A stretch of DNA of 64,000 nucleotides from Blastomussa wellsi (taxonomy: Eukaryota > Cnidaria > Anthozoa > Scleractinia > Plerogyridae), in assembly GCA_947652115.1 (NCBI GenBank), contig OX393569.1:14436407-14500406 (forward strand). Reading direction: 5' to 3'. A model generated the notes under the pieces. That model had not been told where the DNA came from, did no database searches, and saw only the letters and a list, made by a program, of their open reading frames with translations. This document shows positions 1 to 11,878 of the stretch, piece by piece (the stretch's first letter is position 1; every line of letters starts with the position of its first letter). The translations under genes were made by a program, and so were the position numbers.

Positions 1-300
1 AATTATACATATGTAGAACCAGGGACGGCTAGTCTGGGCGACACGAGGTAATTAAGCCGAACAGCGAAAGTTAACAAGAATTCGCTAGAGTGCCCCTGGG
101 ATGCTACTCTCAAACGACAAGTTTCACGACCCATTCGAATGCTTGCCTTTGATTGGTGGCCAATCAGAGTCCAGCATTCAAATGGGTCGTGGAACCAGGC
201 GTTTAAGAGTAACATCCCAGGGGCACTCTTGTGAATTCTTGTAAACTTTCGCCGTTCGGTTTACTTCGTGTCGCCCGACTAACCGGCCCTGGGTCTCCGA
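1..300. mobile_element. Fold-back (MITE-like) element, arms about 130 bp
   Basis: Two imperfect inverted arms (about 17-150 and 165-295) flank a short loop containing a CCAAT/ATTGG palindrome. Both arms carry GCGACACGA, GCGAAAGTT and GTGCCCCTGGGATG in opposite orientation. ORFs across it are by-products of the palindrome. Family unknown; no target-site duplication was found and the left end is close to the window edge. Confidence 0.7.
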
Positions 301-2760
301 GGATGACCGAAACCTGATTTTATTTTGGAAAATCTGAAGTAGTAATTGATATCCATCACGTTGAACTGCCAATTTGTCAGTTTAATTGAAATAAAGGCTT
401 TGGTAAGTAAATTGTTAACTGTGGCCAGTATAACGGGAAATACTGACTGAATTTATCTCGACTTGCTAGTGTTCATCCACCGAGCCAGGCATCAGGATTT
501 TACACGTGTACAATAAAGAACTCCCAATATATGACAAGAGAACAGAGGCAAAGGCGATTCCCTTACCATCAACAAATTAAAGTATAACGACCGAGTGTCT
601 TCTGCGTCATAAAAACAAATTTATTGAAGACGGTGTTAACCCTGGAGTATCGTTAGTTCGATCGTCCACGTGTCGTCCTGGTGGGAGTAATTCTAGAAAA
701 ACTGTTTGTTAGTGAATGACGTTTCAATAAGTGAAATATTGTTTGTGAACCTGAGTGAGGTTTCGCGTCATGTTCGTAAACATTGATTGGATTGTCAGTT
801 GTAAATTTTGGTTCGTCCATTCGTTTAGAATCGTGAGTAAGTTAGTCTGCCAGCAATTGTTGCAATCGTTTGAGAGATGTTTGTTTTCAGTTAGCGAACC
901 GGTCTTCTAAAGTCAGTCGCTGAGAGCATTTTGTACAGTAGGTAATACGTCAAGTGAAGGACCAGCTGTGCAGTCAAGTATGGTTGTTCGTCAGTGGCCG
1001 AATGCAATGTAATTGTTGAGATAACAATTTCTCGTCAGTCGAGTTGTGTTCCGTTAGTCTCGTGTCCAGGGTTTCACCATACAATCCCGCCGATGTATGT
1101 CATTTATTTGGCCAAATGGTGTAGCAAATTTCAATGTGCAATGATTTGGAGAAATGTGTTCGTTACATGAAAAGCCCAAGCCTCTGTTCTCTTGTCAAGT
1201 GCAGTAAAATTCAGTTGATGAAGCAAATATGTGAATCTGTTAAGGCGACTGGCACTATTCAATGTGCCTTGTACATAAATGAATAAAAAATTGCTTGGTA
1301 CAATTTTTGTATTCTTTGAGTGTTATGCAATCGAATTGTTTAAACACGATGGCACGCTATAAATAGACTTTGCTCGCTTTTCTCACCCCCCCCCCCCCCC
1401 CTCCCCCTTCTCATAAAGGCAGTCTAACTTGCATCTCAGTTTTGTATGTTCATGATGAAGCAGTGTGGAACAATTCTTTTCCTTTTGAATTACGAAATTC
1501 ACTGTGAAAATCGTTCATTTACAATTTTGTAAATATTGTTGTCTGACCTCAGATAATCGGTAAAATAAATCCAGTCCAATGGCAAATGCGAATCTCGAGT
1601 CAGACTGAATTTCAGTGTTAATGTGTACGCCAAACTTTGTCAACATTGAATTTAAAAAATAAACAAAGATGGCTAAAAGACGCGATTAAAAATGGTGATA
1701 ATTCGGTTGTATTTATAATAATTAAAACGAACTGGCAAATATTATATAATTTCACTGAAAGTCTTCTCCGGAATCCCCCATCATAGAGCGCTTCGTGTTT
1801 AAACATAACGGTTTTCAATCATACCCGATTACAAGGAAATTTGTTTTTAGTCCGCTTTCCAAATCCTCGCACGTCATGCAGTGTCACCTTAAATAGTTCT
1901 TCTTGCGACATCAACTGAGGCAGTAATCAATGCTACATTTAAAGTCCGAGTGTTTTGCAGACATGAAAACATCAAGAGTAATAAACGCTCACGATTAAAC
2001 GCCAAATAATCAAATAAATTTTCATAATTGAATCGAGGCAATTTATATTTTCTCCTGCGCGAGTTTAATTTGATCAAAATTATTAGTATTCGCAGTTTGC
2101 GCAAATCAAATGTTCACCGAGGTTCGAAATGCGTTCTGATAAGGTCTGCAAAAGAATCGGTGAAATGATGGCTGAAGTGTAAGCCGCACGTAAATATAAA
2201 TGAATACTTTGTACCAACTCCCAGTCGCTAGTTTGCACATCTTGGTTTAGATACAGACAATCAATATATCTTCACAATATTTGGTAAACCGGAAGTGATA
2301 TTATCTTGCAATTTTGACCTGACTGATCAGCCACCATTTCCATAAAGTTATTTTACAAATCTAAAGTTCTTATCTTTGAAGAACTCCCAGTTTGTCCCTT
2401 TTCCATGCTTCGTAACTCTTCCTCCTTGTAAATTTGGCTCTCGTTTCTAAAAAGAGAAATTATGAATTCAAAGATCAGCAAATGTTCAAAGTTTTAAAAC
2501 TGCACATAAAATAATCTTCATGCTTTCGGCTTCACCGCAACAGGTAAATATTCTTGACGGCATTTCTCGATTATTCAAGTGTATCTTTAAACCTTAAGCC
2601 AACTTTGGCCTTTGTTACTAAACTGTTAGACACTAGTTCGGTTATACCATGCAACATTGTGAACGAAGCGATTTAATTTGGGGTACTGCTTAGTTTTCTA
2701 TTTGAAACAACGCAAAGAGCAAATAGTATCGCACGTGTAAACTGTCGTTGGTCACATTCT
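301..2760. other. Unassigned AT-rich DNA
   Basis: No coding exon or recognisable repeat was found on either strand. A run of 18 C lies near 1387. AATAAA motifs occur (for example near 1283), but without a gene they mean little. An unannotated UTR or non-coding RNA cannot be excluded. Confidence 0.4.
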
Positions 2761-3218
2761 GACACTTGGATCATGGAACGCCTTCTAGACAAAATTGAAG
2801 GAATATTATGCAAAGCCAGTTCTTACCTTTGAAGGGAATAGACTGACGAAGGCTTGTCCAAGCTTCAAATCCGCCAAGCATCAAGCATCTTCTTCCTTCA
2901 CGAGTTTAAACGGGACCTCACCGGACGACACGTCTTCACACATCCACGACCTGTTTGGTTTGAATCACGTGCTATAATTTTTCATGAATATGGATTAAAA
3001 ATTTAGCGCGGATTTTGTTTGCACGCCTTTTGCGCCAGCAAATCACAAATCGCGGAAAAAGAAAGAAATTTACGCGGTATTTTATTAAGAGACAAACTAA
3101 CTTCCGAGTTAGGATTTCGAGTTGGATTTTCGAGTTAGATTTTCCAATTAGGATTTTCGAATTAGGATTAGGTGTAGTGAGATTGGCCGTTTTTTATGCT
3201 AGAGACGATAAAGTCGTC

Positions 3219-3320
3219 TAGACGCCTTTAACGTCTGAGACGTTAAAGTTGTCCGTTAAGAGCGTCGTTCAGGCGCTCTTACGAAAATACTTTAAAGCCA
3301 TCAGACGTTAAAGGCGTCTA
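3219..3320. repeat. Perfect 19-bp inverted repeat
   Basis: TAGACGCCTTTAACGTCTG at 3219-3237 is the exact reverse complement of 3302-3320. The loop holds further ACGTTAAAG and GAGCG repeats. The right arm runs directly into the 10-bp tandem array, so the two structures may be parts of one element. Confidence 0.75.
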
Positions 3321-3497
3321 CACCTCACTACACCTCACTACACTTCACTACACCTCACTACACCTCACTACACCTCACTAGACTTCACTGCACCTCACTA
3401 CACTTCACTACACCTCACTACACCTCAGTACACTTCACTACGCTTCCCTACACCTCACTACAATTCACTTCTCCTCACTAAACCTCACTACACCTCC
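3321..3497 (+). repeat. 10-bp tandem repeat (CACCTCACTA), about 17.6 copies
   Basis: Seventeen consecutive 10-bp units in strict register, consensus CACCTCACTA with single-base variants such as CACTTCACTA, CGCTTCCCTA and AACCTCACTA, followed by a partial unit. A minisatellite, with no coding sense. Confidence 0.93.
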
Positions 3498-5930
3498 ATG
3501 ACTACACAAATCGATAGAATTTGTCACTGGAAGCCATTTTGTTAAGCATGCCAAGGGCGTTTTCAGGATTGTACACGTGAATAATAACCATGTCAATCTG
3601 TGGACATGGAGAGATAAACGAACACCGCCTAACCCTATTCCCTATCCACACACTGTAAACCACTGGTGCAACCCTAGTCTGGGGAAGGAACATAAGTAAT
3701 ACAATGTGAATATGTGGGTATTGAGAGATAACCGAATACCTCCTTCCCTTAATTGTCCACAGATTCTTGATAATAACGTTCTAAGATACACCCTTTACTC
3801 TACCCTGCTGCGGATTCTAACAAATGGAACCAGTTCTGCCGAATTTAAGCTAAATTAATATTGCAGAACTCATTGCATCACGACCCTTGACTTATTTGGG
3901 TTTAGAAACCAACCAGCCTTATGTTAATTCTTGAGGTCAAACGAAAAGACACCCGAACGTTAACGAATAATTCATAACTATAATATTATAAACGAAGAAA
4001 AGCATTCATTCAACTATAAGCTATTGTTCCTGGTCAAAAATACAAGTACGATTACATTACTTAGGATAGATTGAACAAGATTGCCCTCCGATCTCGAGCT
4101 CACATCCTGCTTCTCCTCCATATCAATGAGGATCTATTGAAGACGATGTGTAAAACCACTAACAAAGAACGATGTGTCAGAAAAACTGCTGAAAAGTTAC
4201 TAAAAATCCCGTCAAAAAATCCTAACTCCAAAATCCAACTCCAAAATCCAAATCGAAATCCTAACTCGGTAAATAGGCAACCTCAATATTATAATAATTT
4301 ACAATTAGCATTTCATCTTGTTTTTCTATTCTGAATTGTTTTAAATGTTTTTTAATTCTGCTCAGTTTGAAAATGGTCAAGAAAAAAATTCCTCAAAATT
4401 CGCGCTTTTTACAATTGCAACTTTGATTTTTTTCTCTTGATCTGGGTAGGATCAACAATTAACGGTTCTGGGAGAATTTAGGGAACTGTAACGGCTGGTT
4501 TAAATTGTATTTACATTTCTGTAAGGTGATTACCGTCGAATAGACAAAAATTGACATTAAAATTTCCTCAAAATTGCCCTGGTTGATTATTACAGCGTGA
4601 AGTTATAAATTATTTTATCCAATTAGAATTTGAATATATCGAACTGAATTAGGTTTTTCTGATTTAGAAGTTTAATCCAGCCTTCCGCGAAGTTCCGCTA
4701 AACCGGAAAACCATATTAAGTAGGTCTCTTCCAGATATAACAATCGCTCAATTGTCACAAAGTTTTCTTTACAGTCATTGCGGTCCACAATAGAAAAGTT
4801 TACTTCAAGGGGACGAAACATGGTTAAAGTAACAAAAAGCATTAAAATAGTGCAAAACGTGTACGTTAAATTAGCAGTCATGATGTTTTACATTGGGCGT
4901 ATGTATAAATACAGCTGTTTTCTTGTTAAAGACAACTGATCAGTCCTGAATATAAAGGCCTCTCACATCTAGGAATCTCTTCAATTAATTAATAGTCTTA
5001 TGATAGGAAAACAGATTGGCATTTTGACTTTAGATCACTTACCTACTGTTCTATGCATCACGTCTAACCATCACCTACAGAAAAGGTAAGAACACTTTGA
5101 AAAATAAACGTTAATTAAGAAGTCAGGACTTTAGAATGAAACCATTTCTGAACCTCATTTAGCTACATTTTAACCTCACAGAGCAACAACATTTCTACTT
5201 ATATAACTAAGTTTTGTGTCATTTGATAGTTCTGCCTTATGGACGCAAACAATTTTCCAGTTGAAATTAAAGTAGAAATAGCAAACTCTCAGTGCAATTT
5301 TACCAACCAATTTTGTTCCAACTACAAATGATCTTTAACAATTGTGAGCTAGAATAACAATTACAAATTAAGTACACGTCTATAAATCTAAGAACTGATG
5401 AATCAATTTGGGCAAGGGATCTCTGTTACATTGTTATATAGGACATAGATGCTATTTGAAAACATTGTGAACATGCAGTTCATTGGTAACGCATTCCATT
5501 TAATTTTGCTATGATCTGTGCTCAGCAAGAAACACAATTATGATTAATTGATATTTTTTTCTAATGACGTTAATTTCATCTAATAACGCTCGAAGCACCA
5601 ACATCGAATTTCAAAACTAAACGAGAAATCTTTACATAACCCTTGTACGGTATCTGAAAAAAACTTGATTTGAATTGAAGGAAGTGTAAGCCTAAAGTAA
5701 AATATGCAAATTTTCATAAAGCTGAATATACAAAACCCTGTAAATAGTGATCGAGTTAGCTGCTTAGAGCAAGCAGTCAATAACAGTATTCATGACAACT
5801 ACAATGAGTGCTATTAAAATACATAAGTCCATAAGTACGTATCAACCTATTGTGCATGTTATTTCAAAAGGCCTCACGGTTGAAACAGTAGCAGGATAAT
5901 TATTAATTAATTAAGAAATAGAAAACATGT
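3498..5930. other. Unassigned AT-rich DNA
   Basis: Apart from the inverted GAGTTAGG-type array near 4205-4270, I see no exon, RNA gene or structured repeat. The short ORFs show no family resemblance and lack good splice contexts. Confidence 0.4.
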
Positions 5931-5934
5931 ACCG

Positions 5935-6240
5935 TGTTTCTATCGAGTTATAGAAACACGAGTGGAAGTTTGGGAGAACGGCGAGAAATGCTGTGGGAAC
6001 ACGAGCCGTAGGCGAGTGTTTTCAGAGCGTTTTCTCCCCAAACTTTCATGAATGTTTCTACAACTCGATAGAAACACGAAGTACATGTTTACTATTTCTT
6101 TTAGAAAACACCACGACGAGAAAAAGGAAAACAACTTGATAACTTTGTTTATCAAAATGTAAGTTCTCTTTGCTCACGCCATCATTACGTCAACAGCTCT
6201 TGCTAGTTCTGTGTCTCCATCGAGTTATAGAAACACGATT
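5935..6240. mobile_element. Fold-back element with TTTCTATCGAGTTATAGAAA units
   Basis: A near-palindromic unit (GTTTCTATCGAGTTATAGAAAC) occurs at about 5936-5958, inverted near 6055-6078 and again at 6218-6238. Between the first two, GGAAGTTTGGGAG and CCCCAAACTTTC form further inverted pairing. This is a MITE-like structure, possibly two overlapping insertions. Family unknown. Confidence 0.6.
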
Positions 6241-6969
6241 TTTAACCAATCAGCGCGCGTATTTTCTTAGGACTGTTTTCTAACAATGTATATTATAATA
6301 TTTGAGGGAGTGGTGCTTTAATTTGCTACTTTCCCTCCTCCAGTCACGGCACGAAAAGTTGGCTTCAACCCGGGTCTTTGACCCATACATTTATTTTGGC
6401 TCAATGGTGGTGAAGGCCCTCTTCGCCAAACCTTTACCATACCGTTAACCCTGGCAAAAACCGTTTTTCGTTTTGGTCATAAATTGTACGTCTTTAATTT
6501 AGCATTTATCAAAGGTATGCCAAAGCTATAGACGTGAAATTTGTCTTCGAGTTAGTTAGGCGACTTTGACATCTGTGTCAAAGACAGTGATCCATATTTG
6601 TGACACTTTGATTTGATTGGCCAAGGCCAGCTTTTCGTACCGAGTATGGTTCCTGGTCTACGCTTTGCCTGAATATTCACTGGTTATAATTTGTTTTTCG
6701 ATAGTTTTACAGCTGACATGGAACTGTACCTTTTGCTTGGTGTTTGCGTGACCTTTGCTAGGTAGGCACTCGTGTACGTTGGAAACCTCGTTCCCAGGGC
6801 CTTTCCATTGGGAAAGAGTTGAGTTGTAGAACAGAGACAAAATTGAAATAAAAAGATGATTTTTGGCAAGTGGGCATTCTTCATTATGTACTTTCGGAAG
6901 ATCTTAATGAATCTCATAATTTCAAAAATTTAAATATTTGTGACGTCACACCTTACCACTCTGTATTGG

Positions 6970-7151
6970 ATATGGCCGCGCGGAGATACGAAATTTCTCT
7001 TCGTATCTCCAAGCGGCCATATTATATAAACACCAATGAACTTCCAAACCTTTTCACTTTTGCTGCGAAAGGCGCGATTTATTACATAACCATAGCAACG
7101 GTGATATCTTTACATGTGAAGATAACATGTTATCTTCACGTGTGAAGATAT
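6970..7151. repeat. Two adjacent long hairpins
   Basis: Hairpin 1 (6970-7022) pairs arms reading ATATGGCCG...GGAGATACGAA across a 7-base loop, with one internal mismatch region. Hairpin 2 (7104-7151) is a near-palindrome centred on AACATGTT with arms of ATATCTT and TGTGAAGATA. They are probably parts of one repeat that also includes the surrounding ATTATATAAAC/GTTTATATAAT pair. Confidence 0.65.
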
Positions 7152-7937
7152 GTTTTCGCGCGAAAGCTCACCTGGTATTTCACTGCTGTTTATATAATAA
7201 CAACATATATCATCGATTTCTATCATCCATTTCTATGAGCATATATCATCCATTACTCGATTAAGAGTGAGTTATGCTTTGAGTGCTGGTAGCTAAGTTT
7301 AAGTTAGTTTAGGACTTCTCGTCTTTGCTATTCTATCACTTGAGTGTCGCCGGTAATTCGCGTTTGCTTTGGTCTTTATTACCACGCTCAGTGATTGGTT
7401 TAAAAATATCCCGCTACTTTTTCAACCAATCAGAAGTAAAATCAAAACCAATCGCGGGTCGTACGCGCTGGTTTTCCCGCGCTTTGAGTCGGCTACGCGC
7501 AATTACTTGGAGTTTTGATCATTGGATCATTGGATTGTCTCCATTCTTTGTGATTGGCCAAAGAAGATCACAGAAGACGTCAAAATGTGATAAGAACATC
7601 AGTGACAACTCGGCTACCACCTCGTGTGCCACTTCTTTGTTCTTACCACATTTTGATGTCATCAGCGATCTATTACTGAACAAACGCGCGGCAACACGGA
7701 ATCTATTATTTGTTAAATGGAAAACAGTGGAGAACCAACCAGATTCACGGATTCCATTAGAACACAGCTGAGTTTCTATGCTAATCGCGCATAGAACACA
7801 ATTACGCGCTCGTTGCTCTGAGAATAAAATGGCAGTTAGGGGAAGGTCTACATTAAGAATTGAGAGCTTTCTCAATGTTTTTGAAAGTCAACTGAAGAAA
7901 AAAAAAATGAATTTCTGTCTTTTCTTGTTTCTTTCAG

Positions 7938-8652
7938 CGCTTCTTGTCCGTTTTTTTATGGAGTAGCAAACGATAAATTATACAATGCAAACCTTCCGCA
8001 GTCTGTTAAGGATCACTGGACCAGTTTATCCATAGAATTAGGCAGCGCTGGTTGGGACGACTTCAAGCATTTGTTCTTCCACCCAGACGGTACCTTATAT
8101 GGTGTGCTGAATGACAAGTTCTACGAAGGGCCACTCCCTGAGGCTTCTAACGCAACCACTTCAGCGGATTGGATCGCTCAAGCGACCCAAATAGGAACTG
8201 CGGGGTGGAATGCCTTTAAGCTCCTGTTCTTTGATCCGGATGGAATTCTTTATGGCGTTACCTCTGACGGCAAGTTTTACAAGAGAAGCCCACCAACATC
8301 TAAAGATGACAGCTGGCTGGTGACCGCTACAGTGGTGGGATTGTCCGGATGGCAGCGCTTCAAGTTCCTCTTCTTCGATCCAGAGGGAATCTTATATGGC
8401 GTTGTAGACGGCAGGTTTTATAAGAGGAGTCCTCCCGCAGATACAAATGACGGTTGGTTGTCACCATCCACGCTCGTTGGCCGAACGGGATGGGGTGATT
8501 TGGAGTTCCTTTTCATGACGCCTTCAGGGATACTGTATGGCGTTTACCAAGATAAGTTGTACGAGCTTTTAGAAGGTGACGACTGGAAGACATTTTCAAA
8601 ATTAATGGGTGAAACTGGCTGGTCCGAGTTCAAATTGCTAATGGCTAACTAG
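7938..8652 (+). CDS. Tachylectin-2-like five-bladed beta-propeller lectin (last exon)
   Basis: Reading frame 1 from the putative acceptor TTTCTTTCAG (7928-7937) encodes five repeats of about 47 residues, each with a YGV..(D)KFY strand, a SPP/LP turn, a W(L/I) core and a GxxGWxxFKxLFF strand. This is the tachylectin-2 pattern known from horseshoe crab and corals, which binds N-acetyl-sugars and acts in innate recognition. The stop is TAG at 8650-8652; AATAAA signals lie at 8656 and 8723. The 5' end is unresolved: the frame closes at a TGA near 7888, so either an upstream exon is spliced in (phase 2) or the ATG at 7907 in another frame, which starts a signal-peptide-like stretch, is joined by a one-base shift in the T run at 7951-7957. 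Family call is firm; the start is not. Confidence 0.88.
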
Positions 8653-9400
8653 GGAAATAAAACGTAGACAGTTGAGTCAAGATAAGATAGAATTCTCGTC
8701 TTCACATGTTAATGTACTTCAAAATAAAGAGGACTTTGACGAACCATATGGTTTTAAATAGCTGTTTTTTTATCATCTGTGTTTTCGCATGACGTCACGG
8801 CACACCACGCACGTGAAAAGAGGCCATATTAGATTGCTGAAACAAAAGATATTTTCATAACAATAGAGTTTAATTCCCGGAGGAATGACGTCATGGCTGA
8901 CGTCATGTGAAAATACTGTATTTTTGGTTTTCATGTGACGTCATAAAATTCAGAAATCAAAATTCGCTGGGTCTGTTAAATTTTCGTTGCCACTTGGTGT
9001 AAGTTGAACTAAAAATATATCTTTTCGCAAATTTTCAGCTCGATAGGGCCGTTCGTTTTGAAAACAGAGCATTTTGAATATCTGAGTTCAGTTCCGCAGT
9101 ATGTGAAATCAAGCTGTGCTGTGGCAAAGCTGTTTTGTTTAGAAAAAGCCTACCCTTTCGATTTTCAACAGTTTTAACATTTAAGATATAATAAATGGTG
9201 TTTTTGTGAATGTGCAATAGCTCATGAGCCAAAAGCAGTCGCTATTATAGCACAATTGAGTTCCAGATGGCATCACGGCGGCCATATTTGTGTCCCTCGG
9301 GAGGACACAAATATGGCGTCTCCATACTGAACTTTGTAAATTTACGTGGAACGTTTCGGCAAATAACTCGCGAACGGCACACCGCACAGGCCTGAAACGT
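8653..9400. repeat. Repeat-like region with four TGACGTCA sites and a hairpin
   Basis: Exact TGACGTCA palindromes lie at 8790, 8886, 8898 and 8936 within about 155 bp, with TGTGAAAA/TTTTCA(T)GTGA repeats around them. Farther on, GGCCATATTTGTGTCC and GGACACAAATATGGC (about 9280-9316) form a strong hairpin. This looks like degenerate MITE sequence; the CREB-type sites may be incidental. Confidence 0.5.
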
Positions 9401-10020
9401 GGAGAAATTGTTTATTTATTAAACATATACACTATCTGAAATTCTTAACTTCTGCAGTTGGAGCGGGCTCCGCTCGAGGTGTCGAAAAGAGTAGGGAATG
9501 TACAAGTTCAAGTTTAGGAACGGGTAGCTTGTCCTTTAGGCACTAAATGGGTTTTCAGAATATCCCGAACAGACGCACCTCGTGACCGATTTATCTTCGT
9601 GTTTTAATCGGGGCTACTTCAAAGAACTGAACAAGAAAGAAGCTTAAAGGGAAAGTGTCACGGGGAATTTTTAGCTGTAAAATTATTACCAAGTTCTTTC
9701 TCTCACCCACCAAATGCGGCTGGAACATCAAGGGTATGATGTAAAGTAAATTGTTGAAGGAAGGGGGACTGTTATTAGGTTTCAAGCCACAAGGGCAAAA
9801 ACTTGCAAAAGTCAGCCCGACTTTCAAGTTAAGGTCTGAACTGAAGGCCCTGATATAAAAATGACGTCATTCCTTTTGAAGGTTCAGTACACAGGGCCCT
9901 CAAAATAGACTCTCAAAATGATAATGGTAAGGATTTTATTTTATTTACCCGGTCAGTCTAACTTTGAGCGCATTCAACAATCGCAAAGATGTATTAGCTC
10001 ACATATTTACTGCAAACCAA
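9401..10020. other. Unassigned DNA
   Basis: No supported exon. The 78-residue minus-strand ORF here has no recognisable domain. Confidence 0.35.
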
Positions 10021-10528
10021 GCCTGTTCCAGCCCCCCGACTAGTCGGGAGAGGCGAAAGAAGCGAGCGGGGGAAAACCGAGGGAGGACTAGAGCGACACA
10101 TCCATTCTCGTCCCCATAGCCCTTTCGTTTCTCTTAGTTGGCAGGGCCTTGGCACGACAAACGAAGGGCTCTTATCAGGGACATAAGATTTTCAAAAAAA
10201 TTCGATTTTTTTATTGGCTGTTGAGAACAAAGAAATCTTAAACGGAAGTCAAAATGTTCGACGGCCGCCATATTACAACACACATGTAGAAACATCAATG
10301 CTATATACATGAAGTCCGGAAGTCCTAGAATCTCGGACTAGAAATAGTATGTCTCCAGAGCCCTTCGTTTCTCGTGCCAAGGCCCCACCGGCTAAGAGAA
10401 ACGAAAAGGGCTATGGGGACGAGAATGCGAGGCATCTCGTTCCCGCTCTCGCCCTAGTCCTCCCTCGTTTTTCCCTCCCTCGCCCGTTTCTTTCGCCGCC
10501 CTCGACTATTCTAGAGCCTGGAACAGCC
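10021..10528. mobile_element. 508-bp fold-back element
   Basis: The left arm (10021 to about 10172, starting GCCTGTTCCAG) pairs with the right arm (about 10355-10528, ending CTGGAACAGCC). Shared blocks in inverted orientation include GACGAGAATG, CCCATAGCCCTTTCGTTTCT, GCCTTGGCACGA and CGAAGGGCTCT. The loop of about 180 bp is AT-rich and non-coding. The ORFs in the arms are palindrome artefacts. Confidence 0.85.
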
Positions 10529-11409
10529 TCGTGACATCTTAATGCCCAACAATTCACTACTCGTCCATACGATAATACTGCATAATAAAATTTTATTTTA
10601 AAGTTAACAGTAGAATTCATTTAACTATAAAATTCGCTCTTCTCTTACGTGAACAAATAGTGATCTATATTACTAACCCAACTAATCGAGATTTCTTCAT
10701 AAAGTGTGCTGAGAGGCTGAAAATCAAAAGTCACGTGGTCATGTCACTTATGCGTAAAACGCGATTGCGCAAGGGTGGGTTTAGGTTGGGTAAACTTGAA
10801 CTTCATACCTGCAAGATTTTAATGATACTTTGAAAATCTCCCAGATCTCTCAAATTCGTCGTTACTTTGTTTTCATAATCTCGAACCTATCCTTAACTCC
10901 TTTTTTAACGGCCAAAAGGTTCTGGTAAGTAAGAGCGTCCAGAAGTAAAACCTTCCAGTGACCTCGTAGGAAAGAAAAGAGACCCTCAGATCCAGGTTGA
11001 TCGTAGCCTCGGTATGCAAGAAAATCAAATATTCTCAGAAAAAGTAACATGAGCACTACTCCAGAATGACTATTGGAAATGTTATTGGACTTTATGCAGA
11101 AATTCTAACACTTTTTGGCCTCAAAATATATAACTGTTTCTTGGGTTTGTTTACTTATTTATGGAATCGTGGTTCACCAAGTTGTTATTTGACTCTCACA
11201 GCCTGAATTTGTCTTCTGTATTTGCTATTTCAAACAGTCTGTAATTACCATATCAACAATTCTATTTAAATTACATCGACCACAAAAGGTCTTCAGTCGA
11301 TTTGTACCAAAGAAAGACAATTTAAACGACGTTTAGACAGCGTCCAAGAAAGTCACACGAAGTCTTGTGAACTGTGACTCTTGCAAGTAAAATTTAGCCT
11401 ATGACTTAC

Positions 11410-11514
11410 TAGTCTCCTTCGCAGCCGTTATTAGGGTCGTCACGCAACAACGTGACGACGGAGGAGTGGGGAGGAGCGTTGCGTGACGATCCTAATTTTG
11501 GCTGCGAAGTGGAC
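11410..11514. mobile_element. Short MITE with TIRs, CTTCGCAGCCGTTATTAGG family
   Basis: CTTCGCAGCC(G)TTATTAGG.TCGTCACGCAAC on the left is mirrored by GTTGCGTGACGATCCTAATTTTGGCTGCGAAG on the right around a GGAGGAG core. A relative with the same outer sequence lies at 60193-60253 plus flank. Confidence 0.75.
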
Positions 11515-11707
11515 CATCGACTTGCATGATACATGTAAACGTCAGGGCAGACATAAACGTGGTAAACTTTGTTCAAATAACCTCGCCTTAGTACATGTGT
11601 GAAGCCGGAAATTCAGCAGTGTCGTACCTCATCGCAACAAGTTGTAACCAGAACAATCATTACATCGGACAACCTGCTTAAAAGTTACATTCAACAAACA
11701 CAAACTA

Positions 11708-11878
11708 ATAGACCAGTTCCGATATATTAAAATTCTAACATGGCGCCGAGGCTTAGGGGAATAAAACAAAAGAAATTATTTATTCATCCCAAAGCCTCGA
11801 TGCAAAATCTTTTGTTTTATTCCCCCAAGCCTCAGTGTCATGTTAGAATATTAATATATCGGAATTGGTCTATTAATC
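11708..11878. mobile_element. MITE with about 30-bp TIRs, probable TA target site
   Basis: ATAGACCAGTTCCGATATAT at the left end is mirrored by ATATATCGGAATTGGTCTAT at the right, followed on both sides by ATGTTAGAAT pairing. Flanking TA dinucleotides on both sides fit a Tc1/mariner-type target site, but the terminus is itself A/T-palindromic, so the family call is tentative. Confidence 0.75.

Larger units (their letters stand above)
3100..4275. repeat. Inverted-repeat pair built of GAGTTAGGATTT-type units
   Basis: Near 3105-3170 about five degenerate units of the type TTCGAGTTAGGATT run head to tail. Near 4205-4270 the same units appear in reverse complement (AATCCTAACTC, AAATCCAACTCC). This places two related arrays in inverted orientation about 1.1 kb apart, which could be the subterminal ends of a non-autonomous transposon. 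No transposase ORF lies between them and no clear TSD was seen. Confidence 0.45.

Noticed and set aside
2795..2977. 60-residue plus-strand ORF, and a minus-strand GTAAGA donor beside it
   Set aside because: No family resemblance and no partner exon in phase; the minus-strand frame closes after about 20 residues.
3321..3497. CRISPR-like array
   Set aside because: Ten-base direct repeats without spacers in an animal genome: a minisatellite.
7325..7875. 148- and 118-residue ORFs upstream of the lectin
   Set aside because: They overlap antiparallel, share no family features and include inverted-repeat sequence (GTCAAAATGTGATAAGAAC / GTTCTTACCACATTTTGATG).
10349..10620. Overlapping ORFs on both strands in the GC-rich arm
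   Set aside because: Translation of a fold-back arm; no conserved domain and a mirrored counterpart at 10021-10172.
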